NCBI GenBank assembly: GCA_025774845.1 | Contig: JALGZP010000047.1 | Coordinates: 1-40,134 of the forward strand | Source: a bacterium | Lineage (GTDB): Bacteria; Arandabacterota; Arandabacteria; Arandabacterales; Arandabacteraceae | Direction: 5' to 3' | DNA: 40,134 nt | Shown here: one piece after another, positions 23,234-31,756 of the stretch | Layout: the number at the start of each line of letters is the position of its first letter | How positions within the stretch are numbered: the first letter of the stretch is position 1 | Notes under the pieces: model-generated | Told to the model about the DNA's origin: nothing | The model's database searches: none | What the model saw: the letters and a program-made list of their open reading frames with translations, nothing else | Translations under genes and position numbers: made by a program

Positions 23234-25547
23234 TTATCGAGGAGCCGGTCGCAACATCGACATCCACCCCACTCAGCGGCGGAATGTCGATCTCCCAGGC
23301 ACCGCGTCCATGGGTGCCCGCAACCAGCTTCCGCGCGCTTCTCCGAATCTCCAGGTCCAGGACTACGGCATTCGGCAGGCCCACCTCGTGGGGTCCCCAG
23401 TTTGCGCCGCCGTTGGTGCTCGACCACACCCCCGCGTCCGTGCCGATGTACCACACGATCGGATCGAGCGGATCGACGATCATAGTATTCACAGGTTGCG
23501 GTGGAAGATCTCCGGTTACATCCACCCAGCTGGCACCCATGTCCGTGGTCATAGCGATATGCGCGACCGCCGTGTATCCCGAGAAAGTCACAAAGGCGGT
23601 ATTCGCATCGGTCGGATGCGCATGGATCTTGGTTTCGGCGCCCACGGGGAATCCATAGGAGGCGGCGCTATACCAGGTCCCGGCATCGTCCGTCGTATAC
23701 TTCACACCCGTTGAGTTCACCGTCCATACGATATCGCCGTCCACCGGACTGATGGAGATCCAGATGGCCGACTGTGAGCCGACCGGTTCCCAGAGAGTGC
23801 CTCCGTTGGTAGTCCGGAAGATTCCGGCACTTGTTGACGTGAAAAGACGCGCCGGATCGTTCTGGTCTTCATCCACAGGGGCAACCCAAGAACCGCTACC
23901 GGTTATCCCGTTCATAATGGAAAACCAGCTGTTGCCGCCGTTGTTGCTCTTAACGTGGTTCCCAAATTGCCATTCGCCGTAGATCCGGTTCGCGTTGTTC
24001 GGGTCCACATTGCACACCATCCCATCGGCAAGAAGCGTTGATACGGCCCATGTATCGGGATCCACCCTTCCAGGGATCCCGTTGTCCTGGGTCCCCCCCA
24101 TCATGAAGGTGGGATCCGACTGGGCAACGCAGATATCATAGAACTGGTAGGTGACAAGTCCCTCGCGCCGGGACGACCAGGTCACACCGTCATCGGTAGA
24201 CCTCCACACACCGCCATCGTTGCAAACCCACACATTGCTTGAGGATCCCGGCTCATAAGCAATGGCGTGATGATCCCAGTGCACATCCGTTTCGTTCCCG
24301 AGTATGAATCCCTCACCCGTCTTGGAGAGGTTGACCCCGCCGTTGGTCGAGCGATAGAGACTCACCCCTCCTGCTATCACCGTATTGATATTGTCCGGAT
24401 CCACCGCCAGGGTGAGGTTGTACCATCCCTGGGAGTTCACCATGTTGAGGCTGGTATTCTGGGGAACCCAGGTCGCGCCGTTGTCGTCGCTTCGGTAGAC
24501 GCCCAGAGATTGGGAGTTCACCGAGCTCGTATAGTTCGCATAGATCACATTCGGGTTGGCGGGTGAGACAGCAATCTTTGTCTTCCCAACCTCGCCGCCC
24601 GGGGGCTGACCGGTTCCGGCCTTGTTCCATGTAAGCCCATCGTCTGTGGATACCTTGACGTTGTTATTCCCCGGACCGAATCCCTTCGCCGCGTATACGC
24701 GAAGCGAATCTCCCGGTTTCCACTTAACGTCGTACCACCGGCCGGCTGTCTGTATTTGGGTCCACGTCTCTCCCTCATCCGTCGAACGCCAGAGGCCGTC
24801 ACGCGCACCGGCCAGGATCGTTCCCGTGTATGGATTCGCTTCAATCACATTAGTGCCCATCCCGTCGCTCAGCGGATAAGAGAGGCTGGTGGTGCTCCAG
24901 GTCTCCCCCCCATCGATCGACTTAAGAATACCCACGCCGAAGAGACCGGGATAAGGACCGGTTCCCTCACCCGTGCCGATCAAGACGATGTCCGGGTTCC
25001 AGGGAAGAACACACACCGCGCCTATGGCAAGCGTGGGTAGCTCATCGGTAGTGGTGCTCCATGTCTCGCCGCCATCCTCCGATTTCCAGAGTCCGCCGCT
25101 CGCCGCCCCCACGTAAACGATGTCCGGATTCGTAGGATGAAAATCGATCGAGATGATACGGCCGGACATGTTCACCGGTCCGATGGCGAACCAGCTGGCC
25201 AGTGGGGCCGTCTCGCGCGCGGCTTCGCGTTCAACACGGGCCTGCCATACTTCCCAGCGGGCACCGTAAACCGGGAGCCTGCCGTCCGTCATTCTCTGTT
25301 CCAGGAGCCACTTGACACGGTTGTACGGTTTCCAGCCGCTTCCCCTCTCTTCTTTTAGCTCCGGATGTACTTCGTAGAAGCGGGCCATCTCATTGAGCCA
25401 GATGAGTTCCGGATCATCGGCCACGGCATCATCGGCCGCCAACGCGCTCAACGTGTGCATGCCGATAACCCCGACGACAAGACTCAGGACAGCAAGATGG
25501 ATAATGGTTGGGAATACTCCCTGCAGACCAGTGATCCTGGTCATCAT
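23178..25547 (-). CDS. Large exported BNR/sortilin-type beta-propeller protein (C-terminus frameshifted)
   Basis: The 789-residue frame starts with a signal peptide (LAVLSLVVGVIGMHTLSALA) and a helical leader. It then runs through many BNR/sialidase-like blades. The Asp-box-like motif S-x-D-x-G-x-T-W appears again and again: KSEDGGETWS, KSIDGGETWS, RSTDEGETWT, STDDGLTWN, RSDDNGATWV, RSTDDGVTWS, TTDMGASWV and SSTNGGANW. The set is typical of sortilin/VPS10-like propellers of environmental bacteria, often large secreted proteins of unknown ligand. The frame ends in unconvincing residues (ASRAGQPRHL), while the next frame continues with a secretion-tail domain, so the intact gene would run to 23015. 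Start: ATG with GGGGAGG upstream; an extended -10 promoter lies about 50 nt before it. The stop codons of this gene and the convergent kinase gene are only about 6 nt apart when the tail is included. Confidence 0.85.
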   Translation of the reverse strand: MMTRITGLQGVFPTIIHLAVLSLVVGVIGMHTLSALAADDAVADDPELIWLNEMARFYEVHPELKEERGSGWKPYNRVKWLLEQRMTDGRLPVYGARWEVWQARVEREAARETAPLASWFAIGPVNMSGRIISIDFHPTNPDIVYVGAASGGLWKSEDGGETWSTTTDELPTLAIGAVCVLPWNPDIVLIGTGEGTGPYPGLFGVGILKSIDGGETWSTTSLSYPLSDGMGTNVIEANPYTGTILAGARDGLWRSTDEGETWTQIQTAGRWYDVKWKPGDSLRVYAAKGFGPGNNNVKVSTDDGLTWNKAGTGQPPGGEVGKTKIAVSPANPNVIYANYTSSVNSQSLGVYRSDDNGATWVPQNTSLNMVNSQGWYNLTLAVDPDNINTVIAGGVSLYRSTNGGVNLSKTGEGFILGNETDVHWDHHAIAYEPGSSSNVWVCNDGGVWRSTDDGVTWSSRREGLVTYQFYDICVAQSDPTFMMGGTQDNGIPGRVDPDTWAVSTLLADGMVCNVDPNNANRIYGEWQFGNHVKSNNGGNSWFSIMNGITGSGSWVAPVDEDQNDPARLFTSTSAGIFRTTNGGTLWEPVGSQSAIWISISPVDGDIVWTVNSTGVKYTTDDAGTWYSAASYGFPVGAETKIHAHPTDANTAFVTFSGYTAVAHIAMTTDMGASWVDVTGDLPPQPVNTMIVDPLDPIVWYIGTDAGVWSSTNGGANWGPHEVGLPNAVVLDLEIRRSARKLVAGTHGRGAWEIDIPPLSGVDVDVATGSSINLTALRIEASRAGQPRHL

Positions 25548-25598
25548 GATGGCCTCCCCGGTGAAAATGTGATGAACAGCGATGCTTTCTTATACTCT

Positions 25599-25627
25599 AT
25601 TATACCACAGCGGCGGGCTTATGGAAA
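25599..25627 (-). promoter_or_regulatory. Extended -10 promoter of the BNR protein gene
   Basis: On the minus strand TTTCCA (25627-25622), 17 nt, then TATAAT (25604-25599) preceded by TGG, giving an extended -10 (TGGTATAAT). It lies about 50 nt before the start codon at 25547. Confidence 0.65.
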
Positions 25628-25728
25628 CAGTTGCCCCCGCGAGGAGAGAACCATCTTGAGGTAAGCGAGTGGGATCTATCCAGTGCCCGGTACCCCCACA
25701 TGGGCCCGCAGGACAGTGGCAATGGTGA

Positions 25729-25765
25729 TGGCTCCCCGGACAAATGTCTCAAAGCCAGGTGGTGA
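25729..25765 (+). repeat. Dispersed repeat, copy B
   Basis: Core TGGCTCCCCGGACAAATGTC, then TCAAAGCCAGG; the rest is lost. It ends 2 nt before the stop codon of the minus-strand gene at 25767. Confidence 0.8.
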
Positions 25766-25766
25766 C

Positions 25767-26933
25767 TCAATCCGGGTTCAGTGCGGGAGCCACACGCCAT
25801 GTATCGTAAGCGTCCTGTTCTCGGGCTCGGAAAAGAACCTTACTTCCATGCGCAATGACCCAACCGTTGGCTACGACCCATACGGTGCCTTCGATCTCCA
25901 GGTCTCCGAACCTCACCTGCCCCCTGTACCTCATGGCCCCCCGGAAATCATGGTCGACTCCGGACACACCTTCCCCGATCAACTCGCCCCGTGACCAGAG
26001 AAGCCCAGGTTCCCATCCGTGCTCGTAAGCCAGGTCAAGCCAGCTCACAAAGATGTTCGTGACTGTGTCGTCACCCCCCGACAGGTACGGGCTTATCTCT
26101 CCACTTGATGCCAGGTTATCGACCAGATCCTCCGATACGACACTGTTCCCGCCAAGGCCGGCGTGACGCTGGTATGCCCTGATGGCACCTACGGTGTTAG
26201 GACCTACGATCCCGTCCATCTCGGATATACCGTATCCACGCAGCCAAAGCTGATTCTGGACGAATCTCGTGAGGTCTTCCTCGGTCTCGATGCTCGCCCC
26301 CGCAAGTCTCAGGAGCCGGGCTATCCGGGTGTAACCTTGCCTGAGTGCCGACCTCAGCGGAGATTGGCCGTCTTTGTCTCTGGCATCCGGATTCGCTCCC
26401 AAAGCCAGCAGAATGCTAACAATGGGGGAATACCCTGAAAGCACGCCGCGGTGTAACGCTGTTAAGCCATCTATATCTTCGGCCTCGATACCGGCTCCCC
26501 AGGCCGTCAGGAGCTCCACCGTCTCGACCCTCCCGTTTTCAATCGCCCAGTGTAGAGGTGTCTGCTCATTACTGTTCCTGTGGTCGATACCGGCACCGCT
26601 GCGGAGAAGAAGCTTGACGGTTTTGTTCTGACCGGAGCCTGAAGCGAAATGCATCGCGGTATTGCCTTCTTTCGGCGTCTCAATGGCGACATCCGCACTG
26701 CTTCGAATAAGAAGACCGACCACATCGACATGTCCCATCCACGCTGCATGGTGAATCGGTGCCATTCCACTGCTATCCCTCTCATTGACATCGGCGCCAA
26801 TCGTCAGTAGATGCCGGCATGTTGCCAGGTCCCCTCTGTAAGCCGCAGAGTGGAGATGCCCGGCCCTGGCAGGCAGCACAAGCATCAGGCAGCATATCAG
26901 GAGGGATGACGCGATAGACCCGCCGACTCTCAT
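25767..26933 (-). CDS. Exported ankyrin-repeat protein with a peptidoglycan-binding domain
   Basis: Signal peptide (SIASSLLICCLMLVLPARA). Residues of about 25-215 hold about six ankyrin repeats, with recurring G-x-T/S-x-L/M-H-x-A: GMAPIHHAAWMGHVDVVGLL, GNTAMHFASGSGQNKTVKLL, EQTPLHWAIENGRVETVELL, GLTALHRGVLSGYSPIVSIL and GQSPLRSALRQGYTRIARLL. Residues of about 220-265 are a PG_binding_1 domain (VQNQLWLRGYGISEMDGIVG, then TVGAIRAYQRHAGL). The last ~110 residues are unassigned, with DLAYEHGWEPGLLW and a beta-rich end. A periplasmic protein that docks on peptidoglycan and presents an ankyrin surface is the simplest reading. Start: ATG with AGGAGG 7 nt upstream. It is transcribed alone on the minus strand. 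Confidence 0.88.
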   Translation of the reverse strand: MRVGGSIASSLLICCLMLVLPARAGHLHSAAYRGDLATCRHLLTIGADVNERDSSGMAPIHHAAWMGHVDVVGLLIRSSADVAIETPKEGNTAMHFASGSGQNKTVKLLLRSGAGIDHRNSNEQTPLHWAIENGRVETVELLTAWGAGIEAEDIDGLTALHRGVLSGYSPIVSILLALGANPDARDKDGQSPLRSALRQGYTRIARLLRLAGASIETEEDLTRFVQNQLWLRGYGISEMDGIVGPNTVGAIRAYQRHAGLGGNSVVSEDLVDNLASSGEISPYLSGGDDTVTNIFVSWLDLAYEHGWEPGLLWSRGELIGEGVSGVDHDFRGAMRYRGQVRFGDLEIEGTVWVVANGWVIAHGSKVLFRAREQDAYDTWRVAPALNPD

Positions 26934-26992
26934 TGTTACCTCCTTCCCAGGAGACTATCAGAAGCCGTTTCCTCTGGCCAGCCATAGTCTAG

Positions 26993-27021
26993 TTTCATTG
27001 GCCAACGTCATCTGTTACAAT
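26993..27021 (+). promoter_or_regulatory. Weak promoter candidate for the first TPR lipoprotein gene
   Basis: TTTCAT (26993-26998), 17 nt, then TACAAT (27016-27021), 75 nt before the start at 27096. The -10 is good and the -35 weak. Confidence 0.35.
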
Positions 27022-27095
27022 CGTGGCGGAGCATGTGGCAGGATACAGGAAGCAAACTGAGATTCCGACGTGAGCCGATACGATGAGATCCTGAC

Positions 27096-28646
27096 ATGAG
27101 CCAATACGAAAAGCCGTCGCCTGTGCGCCCCCCTGAACATCCGTCAGGGCAGCGATCTCGCAGACAGCCTAACTTGGTATCTAAGTGCGTCGCCGCTGGC
27201 GCCTTGCTGACGCTCGCCCTAGCCCTCAGTGGCTGCTACTCCACCAGCCAGTCTTATGTGTACCGGACGTTGCCCAAATACAACGAGGGTGTTGAGCACC
27301 TCGATGCTGGTGAGTACGAGAAGGCCATCTCAGCATTCACTGAGGCCATAAAGCTTAAACCCGATTTCAAGGACGCTTACTATAACCGTGCGATTGCTTA
27401 TTACAGAATCGATGACTTCGAATTGGCAATTGCTGACTACAACAGGGTGCTCGAGCTGGACTCTACGGATGCAGAGGCCTATAACAACCGCGGTTTGGCT
27501 CACTCCCGAATGGGGCTGGATGATCTGGCGATCCGGGATTATCATCACGCCGTGAGCCTGAAGCCCGACTTCGCCGAAGCTTACACAAACCGTGCCGCTG
27601 CGTTTCGGAGTCAGGGATATCCGGATTCGACCATCAAGGACTATACCAGGGTGATCGAGCTCACACCCGGGCGGGTCGACCTATTCGTTTCCAGAGCCGC
27701 AGCCTTCTGTGAGAAGAACGATTACAAGCAAGCCATTGGCGACTACACCCGGGCCATCGAGATCGAGCCTGACCTGGGCGAGGCCTACTACAGCCGCGCA
27801 ACTGCCTATCACGGGCTGGGCGAGTATGAGTCTGCAATCGCGGACTACACGTCTGCGCTACGTCTCGACCCGACGGCCACTGCAATCTATGAGATGCGGG
27901 GGGATGCATACATAGAGATCGGAGCAGACGAGAAAGCCGTCGCCGATTATGGTGCGAGCATCACCACCAATCCGGATGACGCATCCATATACGGCAAACG
28001 TGGACAGGCATACCAGCGTCTTGAGAAACATGATGATGCTCTCGCGGATTACAGCAAAGTCACTCAGATGAACCCAAGCATTGACGTGTACAGCCGGCGT
28101 GCGGAGATCTACGTCATGACCGGCCGATATGAGGAGGCTGCCGACGATTTCTCCAGGGTCCTAGAGTTAGACCCAACGGACCCTACATCATTTGTTTGCA
28201 GGGGAAATGTGTACGACGAGACTGGTAGGCCCGAGCTCGCCCTCAAGGACTACAGCAGGGCAATAGAGTTGGATCCCGACTACGCTGAAGCTTATAACAA
28301 CCGTGGTGCGATATATGCTAAGAGGAAGCAATGGGACCCTGCCCTTGCCGACTACGGTCGTGCAGCCCGTCTCGATCCGTTGTATGGAGCAGCCCGTTAT
28401 AACAGAGGGAATGTGTATTATCACCTCGAGAGGTATGAACAGGCCTTGGCTGATTTCGACAGGACGCTTGAGCTAGACCCCGAGCATGCACGCGCCCGCT
28501 ATTATAGAGCCCTGGTCCTGGAGAAGCTGGGCCGATATGGCGACGCGGTGGATTCTCTCAGGGACTTCCTGCGTTTTGCCTCTAACGAGGATGATGAGAT
28601 GGTCAAACGGGCGCAGAAGCGAATAAGCCGACTCTTAGAAAACTGA
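27096..28646 (+). CDS. TPR-repeat lipoprotein (about thirteen repeats)
   Basis: After a basic leader of about 30 residues comes a hydrophobic segment ending LALALSGC (lipobox, Cys47), so the mature protein is lipid-anchored. From about residue 60 to the end it is one solenoid of 34-residue TPR units, each close to A-x-x-Y-x-x-A-I-x-D-Y-x-x-A-I-x-L-x-P: EYEKAISAFTEAIKLKPDFK, DFELAIADYNRVLELDSTDA, DYKQAIGDYTRAIEIEPDLG, RPELALKDYSRAIELDPDYA and RYEQALADFDRTLELDPEHA. TPR arrays bind peptides or other proteins; the partner is unknown. The start ATG 27096 has no strong ribosome-binding site, and the long n-region of the signal is unusual, so a start further in is possible. A dispersed repeat follows 40 nt after the stop. 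Confidence 0.85.
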   Translation: MSQYEKPSPVRPPEHPSGQRSRRQPNLVSKCVAAGALLTLALALSGCYSTSQSYVYRTLPKYNEGVEHLDAGEYEKAISAFTEAIKLKPDFKDAYYNRAIAYYRIDDFELAIADYNRVLELDSTDAEAYNNRGLAHSRMGLDDLAIRDYHHAVSLKPDFAEAYTNRAAAFRSQGYPDSTIKDYTRVIELTPGRVDLFVSRAAAFCEKNDYKQAIGDYTRAIEIEPDLGEAYYSRATAYHGLGEYESAIADYTSALRLDPTATAIYEMRGDAYIEIGADEKAVADYGASITTNPDDASIYGKRGQAYQRLEKHDDALADYSKVTQMNPSIDVYSRRAEIYVMTGRYEEAADDFSRVLELDPTDPTSFVCRGNVYDETGRPELALKDYSRAIELDPDYAEAYNNRGAIYAKRKQWDPALADYGRAARLDPLYGAARYNRGNVYYHLERYEQALADFDRTLELDPEHARARYYRALVLEKLGRYGDAVDSLRDFLRFASNEDDEMVKRAQKRISRLLEN

Positions 28647-28685
28647 CTGGTGTTGACCCGAGTATCTCCAGGTTCAAATCCTCTC

Positions 28686-28768
28686 TGGCTCCCCTGCCAA
28701 ATGTCTGAGAGCACAACATTGTGGGATGGGGTGGCAATCGTGGCAAAGGGGATATCGTGAGGGCACGT
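28686..28768 (+). repeat. Dispersed repeat, copy C
   Basis: Core TGGCTCCCCTGCCAAATGTC, then TGAGAGCACAACATTGTGGGA and a second half ending GATATCGTGAGGGCACGT. Several substitutions are present relative to the consensus. It lies 40 nt after the stop of the TPR gene. The preceding 20 nt look like a tRNA T-arm but do not form one. Confidence 0.75.
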
Positions 28769-28909
28769 ACGCAACTTAGGCCAGGCTGGAACACTTGACA
28801 TCTTGCGGGAAGAACTCTAGAGTGTGATGGGAGGCAGGTTCACCGCAGACTAATAGATGATACCCTCGGGCCTCCGACGGACACCTGGCTTGGCAGCTAG
28901 GAGGAGGAT

Positions 28910-30385
28910 ATGATGAAAGATCACAATTGGACTTCCCGCGTATTACTGCTCGCTCTCGTCGCGTTTCTGCTTTTCACTATAGGGTGTGCCAAGACCGAGG
29001 AGGAAGGCAAGATCCCTATCACGACGACATCTGAGGAGGCACTGGAGTACTACATCCAGGGACGCGATCTCTACGAGAAACTCCGCCTTCAGGAGTCTTT
29101 ACAGTTCTTCGAAAAGGCTGTTGAAGAGGATCCAGACTTCGCCCTGGGCCATCTGGTCCTATCATTTGTCCAGCCTAGTGCAAAAGGGTTCTTCGAGAGC
29201 TTCGGTAGAGCCAGAGCATTAGCTGATCAGGTGAGTGAAGGAGAACGCTTGTGGATTCTGGGAGTTGAGGCAGGGGTTAATGGTTTCCCGATGAAACAGA
29301 GGGAGCTATTCATGCAATTGGTCGAGGCCTACTCACAGGATGAACGGGCTCACAACATATTGGGCGGCCATTACTTCGGTCAGCAAGAATACTCTCTGGC
29401 GATAGACGCATACGAGAAGGCAACCGCGATCGCTCCAGATTTCTCACCGCCTTACAATATGATGGGGTACTCCCAGAGATTCTTAGAGGACTATGATAAC
29501 GCTGAAAAGGCCTTCAGGAAATACATCGACTTAATTCCGGACGATCCCAACCCCTACGATTCTTATGCTGAGCTGCTCATGAAGATGGGCAAATACAACA
29601 AGTCCATCGAAACCTACCTCAAAGCGCTGTCGCTGCAGCCCGACTTCGTTCCATCGCGTATCGGTATGGCCACGAATCTCAACCTCATGGGAAAGCACGA
29701 AGCTGCCCGGAAGGTACTTCAGTCACTGTACGACGACGCCCACAATGACGGCGAACGGCGGGCGGCCCACTTTGCCATGGCGGTTTCGTTCACTGATGAA
29801 GGGAGCATAGACCTGGCCCTGGAAGAGTTGGCGAAGCAATATGCGCTAGCGGAGAAGATCAACGATGCAGCGGCAATGTCCGGAGATCTCATCCTGATGG
29901 GTAATATCCTCTATGAGCATGCGAAGTATGATGAAGCTCTGGCGAAATACGAAAAGGCAGTTGAGCTTGTTCAGCAATCAGATCTAGCTCAGGAGGTCAA
30001 GGACAATACAGACCTCAACTTCCTCTACAATGCTGCAACTATTGCGACGAAAGAGAAGGATTTCACAGCCGCCAAGGCCGGAGCCGCAAAGCATCTTGAG
30101 GGAGCTGAAGCTCTAAGTAGCCCGAATCAGATTCGACTGGCTCACCAACTGGGGGGAATGATCGCCCTCGAAGAGGGTGACTATGACAAGGCAATTGAAG
30201 AACTCGGGCAAGCCAGTCAGCAGAATTCGTATAATCTTTACAGAATAGCACTAGCCTACAAGGGCAAGGGTGACAATCAGAAGGCCATGGAATTCTGCGC
30301 GAAAGCCGCTAGCTTCAATGCGCTCAATAGCCTGAACTATGCTCTCGTGAGAGAGAAAGCCCGGCAATTGCACGATTCGATGTAA
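28910..30385 (+). CDS. TPR-containing lipoprotein
   Basis: A 491-residue protein with a lipoprotein signal (VLLLALVAFLLFTIGC, Cys26). The body is all-helical with TPR units spaced through it: EALEYYIQGRDLYEKLRLQE near the start, EYSLAIDAYEKATAIAPDFS, DYDNAEKAFRKYIDLIPDDP, KYNKSIETYLKALSLQPDFV, KYDEALAKYEKAVELVQQSD and DYDKAIEELGQASQQNSYNL. It is more divergent than the neighbouring TPR protein and is not a copy of it. The plan (residues 30-100 with EDPDFALGHLVLSFV, then a longer middle) matches TPR lipoproteins I know from FCB genomes, where the role is undefined. The start ATG 28910 follows AGGAGG at 2 nt, and the second ATG (28913) is better spaced. Confidence 0.85.
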   Translation: MMKDHNWTSRVLLLALVAFLLFTIGCAKTEEEGKIPITTTSEEALEYYIQGRDLYEKLRLQESLQFFEKAVEEDPDFALGHLVLSFVQPSAKGFFESFGRARALADQVSEGERLWILGVEAGVNGFPMKQRELFMQLVEAYSQDERAHNILGGHYFGQQEYSLAIDAYEKATAIAPDFSPPYNMMGYSQRFLEDYDNAEKAFRKYIDLIPDDPNPYDSYAELLMKMGKYNKSIETYLKALSLQPDFVPSRIGMATNLNLMGKHEAARKVLQSLYDDAHNDGERRAAHFAMAVSFTDEGSIDLALEELAKQYALAEKINDAAAMSGDLILMGNILYEHAKYDEALAKYEKAVELVQQSDLAQEVKDNTDLNFLYNAATIATKEKDFTAAKAGAAKHLEGAEALSSPNQIRLAHQLGGMIALEEGDYDKAIEELGQASQQNSYNLYRIALAYKGKGDNQKAMEFCAKAASFNALNSLNYALVREKARQLHDSM

Positions 30386-30485
30386 TGCAATACCATTATA
30401 GGCATTTGCCAGGGACCGGATAAGGATTCCTGTGTTTGTGTAGATCCTCCCAAGTAGTCACCTCGGCGAGTGGTTTCGTGGGATG

Positions 30486-30502
30486 AAGAGGCAAAGCCTC
30501 TT
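30486..30502 (+). promoter_or_regulatory. Hairpin abutting the MarR promoter
   Basis: AAGAGGC-AAA-GCCTCTT is a perfect 7-bp stem with a 3-nt loop. Its last bases overlap the -35 hexamer at 30501. It may end transcription from the left or be an accessory binding site. Confidence 0.45.
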
Positions 30503-30553
30503 GACAGTCGGTTATTTGCATATTACAATTACTGTATGATGCAAGTAACCGAC
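30501..30553 (+). promoter_or_regulatory. MarR operon promoter within a 47-bp inverted-repeat operator
   Basis: TTGACA (30501-30506), 17 nt, TACAAT (30524-30529) is a near-perfect promoter. The arms GTCGGTTATTTGCAT (30507-30521) and ATGCAAGTAACCGAC (30539-30553) are inverted repeats matching at 14 of 15 positions. Between them lie 17 nt containing the -10. A dimeric regulator bound here would cover the promoter, which fits autorepression by the MarR protein encoded 17 nt downstream. Confidence 0.85.
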
Positions 30554-30569
30554 CGGGGGTGGTGATAGT

Positions 30570-31034
30570 ATGAAGTCTAAGAGCTCCGAGTGGGGGGAGT
30601 TTTCTACGTTGATTGCGCGCCTAATCAGGAACCTCAGCCTCCTGGAACGAGATGAGAAGGTCTGCTGTGGGACCACCATGTCGCAGTGTTACACGATCGA
30701 GACCCTTGCTCAGAAAGGGACTCTGTCAATGAATGAGCTAAGCCAACACATGGGTGTTACCGTAAGCACGATGACAAGGGTTGTCGATGTTCTGGTTCGT
30801 GATGAAGTGGTGAGCAGAAGTAGCAGTCCAAGGGACAGAAGAAAGGTCTGCATAGGTTTGACCGACAAGGGAAATGGTCTTGCCCGGCAACTTGAGGGCT
30901 GCTCGGATGAATACTCGAAGCAGATTCTGAATCAGGTCCCCTCCGAACACAGGGGCGGTGTGTTGAAGTCACTCAGATTGATTGCGGACGCTATTGATAA
31001 GGTTAGGTCCGAGCACGGCAAGTGTTCTTCCTAG
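30570..31034 (+). CDS. MarR-family transcriptional regulator with vicinal cysteines
   Basis: A 154-residue winged-helix protein. The MarR core is clear: LSMNELSQHMGVTVSTMTRV (recognition helix region), then LVRDEVVSRSSSPRDRRKV, with the wing motif D-R-R-K, and LTDKGNGLARQLE. The N-terminal helix holds VCCGTTMSQC, with Cys32, Cys33 and Cys40 in the part where MarR ligands and oxidants are often read. Vicinal cysteines would suit a soft metal, arsenite or thiol-stress signal; that is inference. It opens a four-gene operon of cysteine-rich proteins, 12 nt before the next gene, and sits right behind a promoter with a large inverted repeat. The start ATG is preceded by GGGGGTGG. Confidence 0.9.
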   Translation: MKSKSSEWGEFSTLIARLIRNLSLLERDEKVCCGTTMSQCYTIETLAQKGTLSMNELSQHMGVTVSTMTRVVDVLVRDEVVSRSSSPRDRRKVCIGLTDKGNGLARQLEGCSDEYSKQILNQVPSEHRGGVLKSLRLIADAIDKVRSEHGKCSS

Positions 31035-31046
31035 AGAGACCGATAG

Positions 31047-31754
31047 GTGAGAGAGGTGAATGCTGTGGGAATAAGAGATGACAAAGACGAGGACCAGGGA
31101 AATTGCTGCAGCGATTCATCATGTTGTCCACCGACCTCCGGCACGGAAGCAGACACATCAAGTTGCTGTGGCCCCGGAGTCGAGCATGGTGGTGGCTCTC
31201 GCGGGATGCGTCGCCTGCGGTCAATCATCTTCATCGCAGTTATCGGGGCAGCAATAGCCATCGGAGCGTGGTCGCTTATCAAAGCAAACAAGAGTGAAGC
31301 AGACATCCAGGTCGAGGGCCAAGATGGGGAAGTGTTCGATCTTGAGGGTTTGTATCGAGCGGACCTCGACGCATCATACGGTCTCGATGACCTCGCCCCT
31401 GACAAGGATTTTGCTTTCGTACTTCTGGCGGGAGCCGATCCGCAGGAGATGACAACCGCAGCCGAAGCCATCAAGCAGACTTCTGGGACTTTGGCCGGAA
31501 GAGGAGTCGGGGCGGCAGCCGTCACTATCAGGATAGACGATCCACGTTATGAACGGATGGCAGCCGTCTTCGAGGTTGATGCGTTCCCGGCAGTCGTCTT
31601 GCTCGGGGGGAGCTGTGGCCCGAGTGTGATTACGGGCGATATTACTGAGGACGGACTGCTGAGAGGCTATGTGCAAGCAGCATGTGCCCCTGGATGCGGA
31701 CCGACTGGGTGTGGTCCCGATGCTGCCAAGTCGGGATGTTGCCCAGGTCAGTAA
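31047..31754 (+). CDS. Cys-rich membrane-anchored thioredoxin-like protein
   Basis: A 235-residue protein with 12 cysteines clustered at both ends: CC at 20-21, 26-27 and 40-41 in a short N-terminal segment, then Cys190, and a C-terminal tail with 213, 217, 222, 231-232 (CAPGCGPTGCG, CCPGQ). A single transmembrane helix (about 60-78) separates the N-terminal Cys cluster, which is probably cytoplasmic, from a compact alpha-beta domain (about 85-210) that looks thioredoxin-like, with the FEVDAFPAVVLLGG cis-Pro region. There is no classical C-x-x-C at the usual place. It resembles thioredoxin-like partners in arsenical or metal-handling operons, but no family is certain. Start: GTG 31047 is the longest; GTG 31056 or 31065 is possible, each near a GAGAG/AGAGGTG site. 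Confidence 0.75.
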   Translation: MREVNAVGIRDDKDEDQGNCCSDSSCCPPTSGTEADTSSCCGPGVEHGGGSRGMRRLRSIIFIAVIGAAIAIGAWSLIKANKSEADIQVEGQDGEVFDLEGLYRADLDASYGLDDLAPDKDFAFVLLAGADPQEMTTAAEAIKQTSGTLAGRGVGAAAVTIRIDDPRYERMAAVFEVDAFPAVVLLGGSCGPSVITGDITEDGLLRGYVQAACAPGCGPTGCGPDAAKSGCCPGQ

Positions 31755-31756
31755 AT

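Noticed and set aside
28669-28700. tRNA T-arm-like GGTTCAAATCC followed by an acceptor-like TGGCTCC before repeat copy C
   Set aside because: The T-stem pairs over only 3 of 5 positions, no matching 5' half or anticodon arm lies 60-90 nt upstream, and the TGGCTCC part belongs to the dispersed repeat.
31682-31756. Longer N-terminus of the CcdA-like protein
   Set aside because: It lies inside the preceding Cys-rich gene in another frame; GTG 31757 directly after that gene's stop is better.
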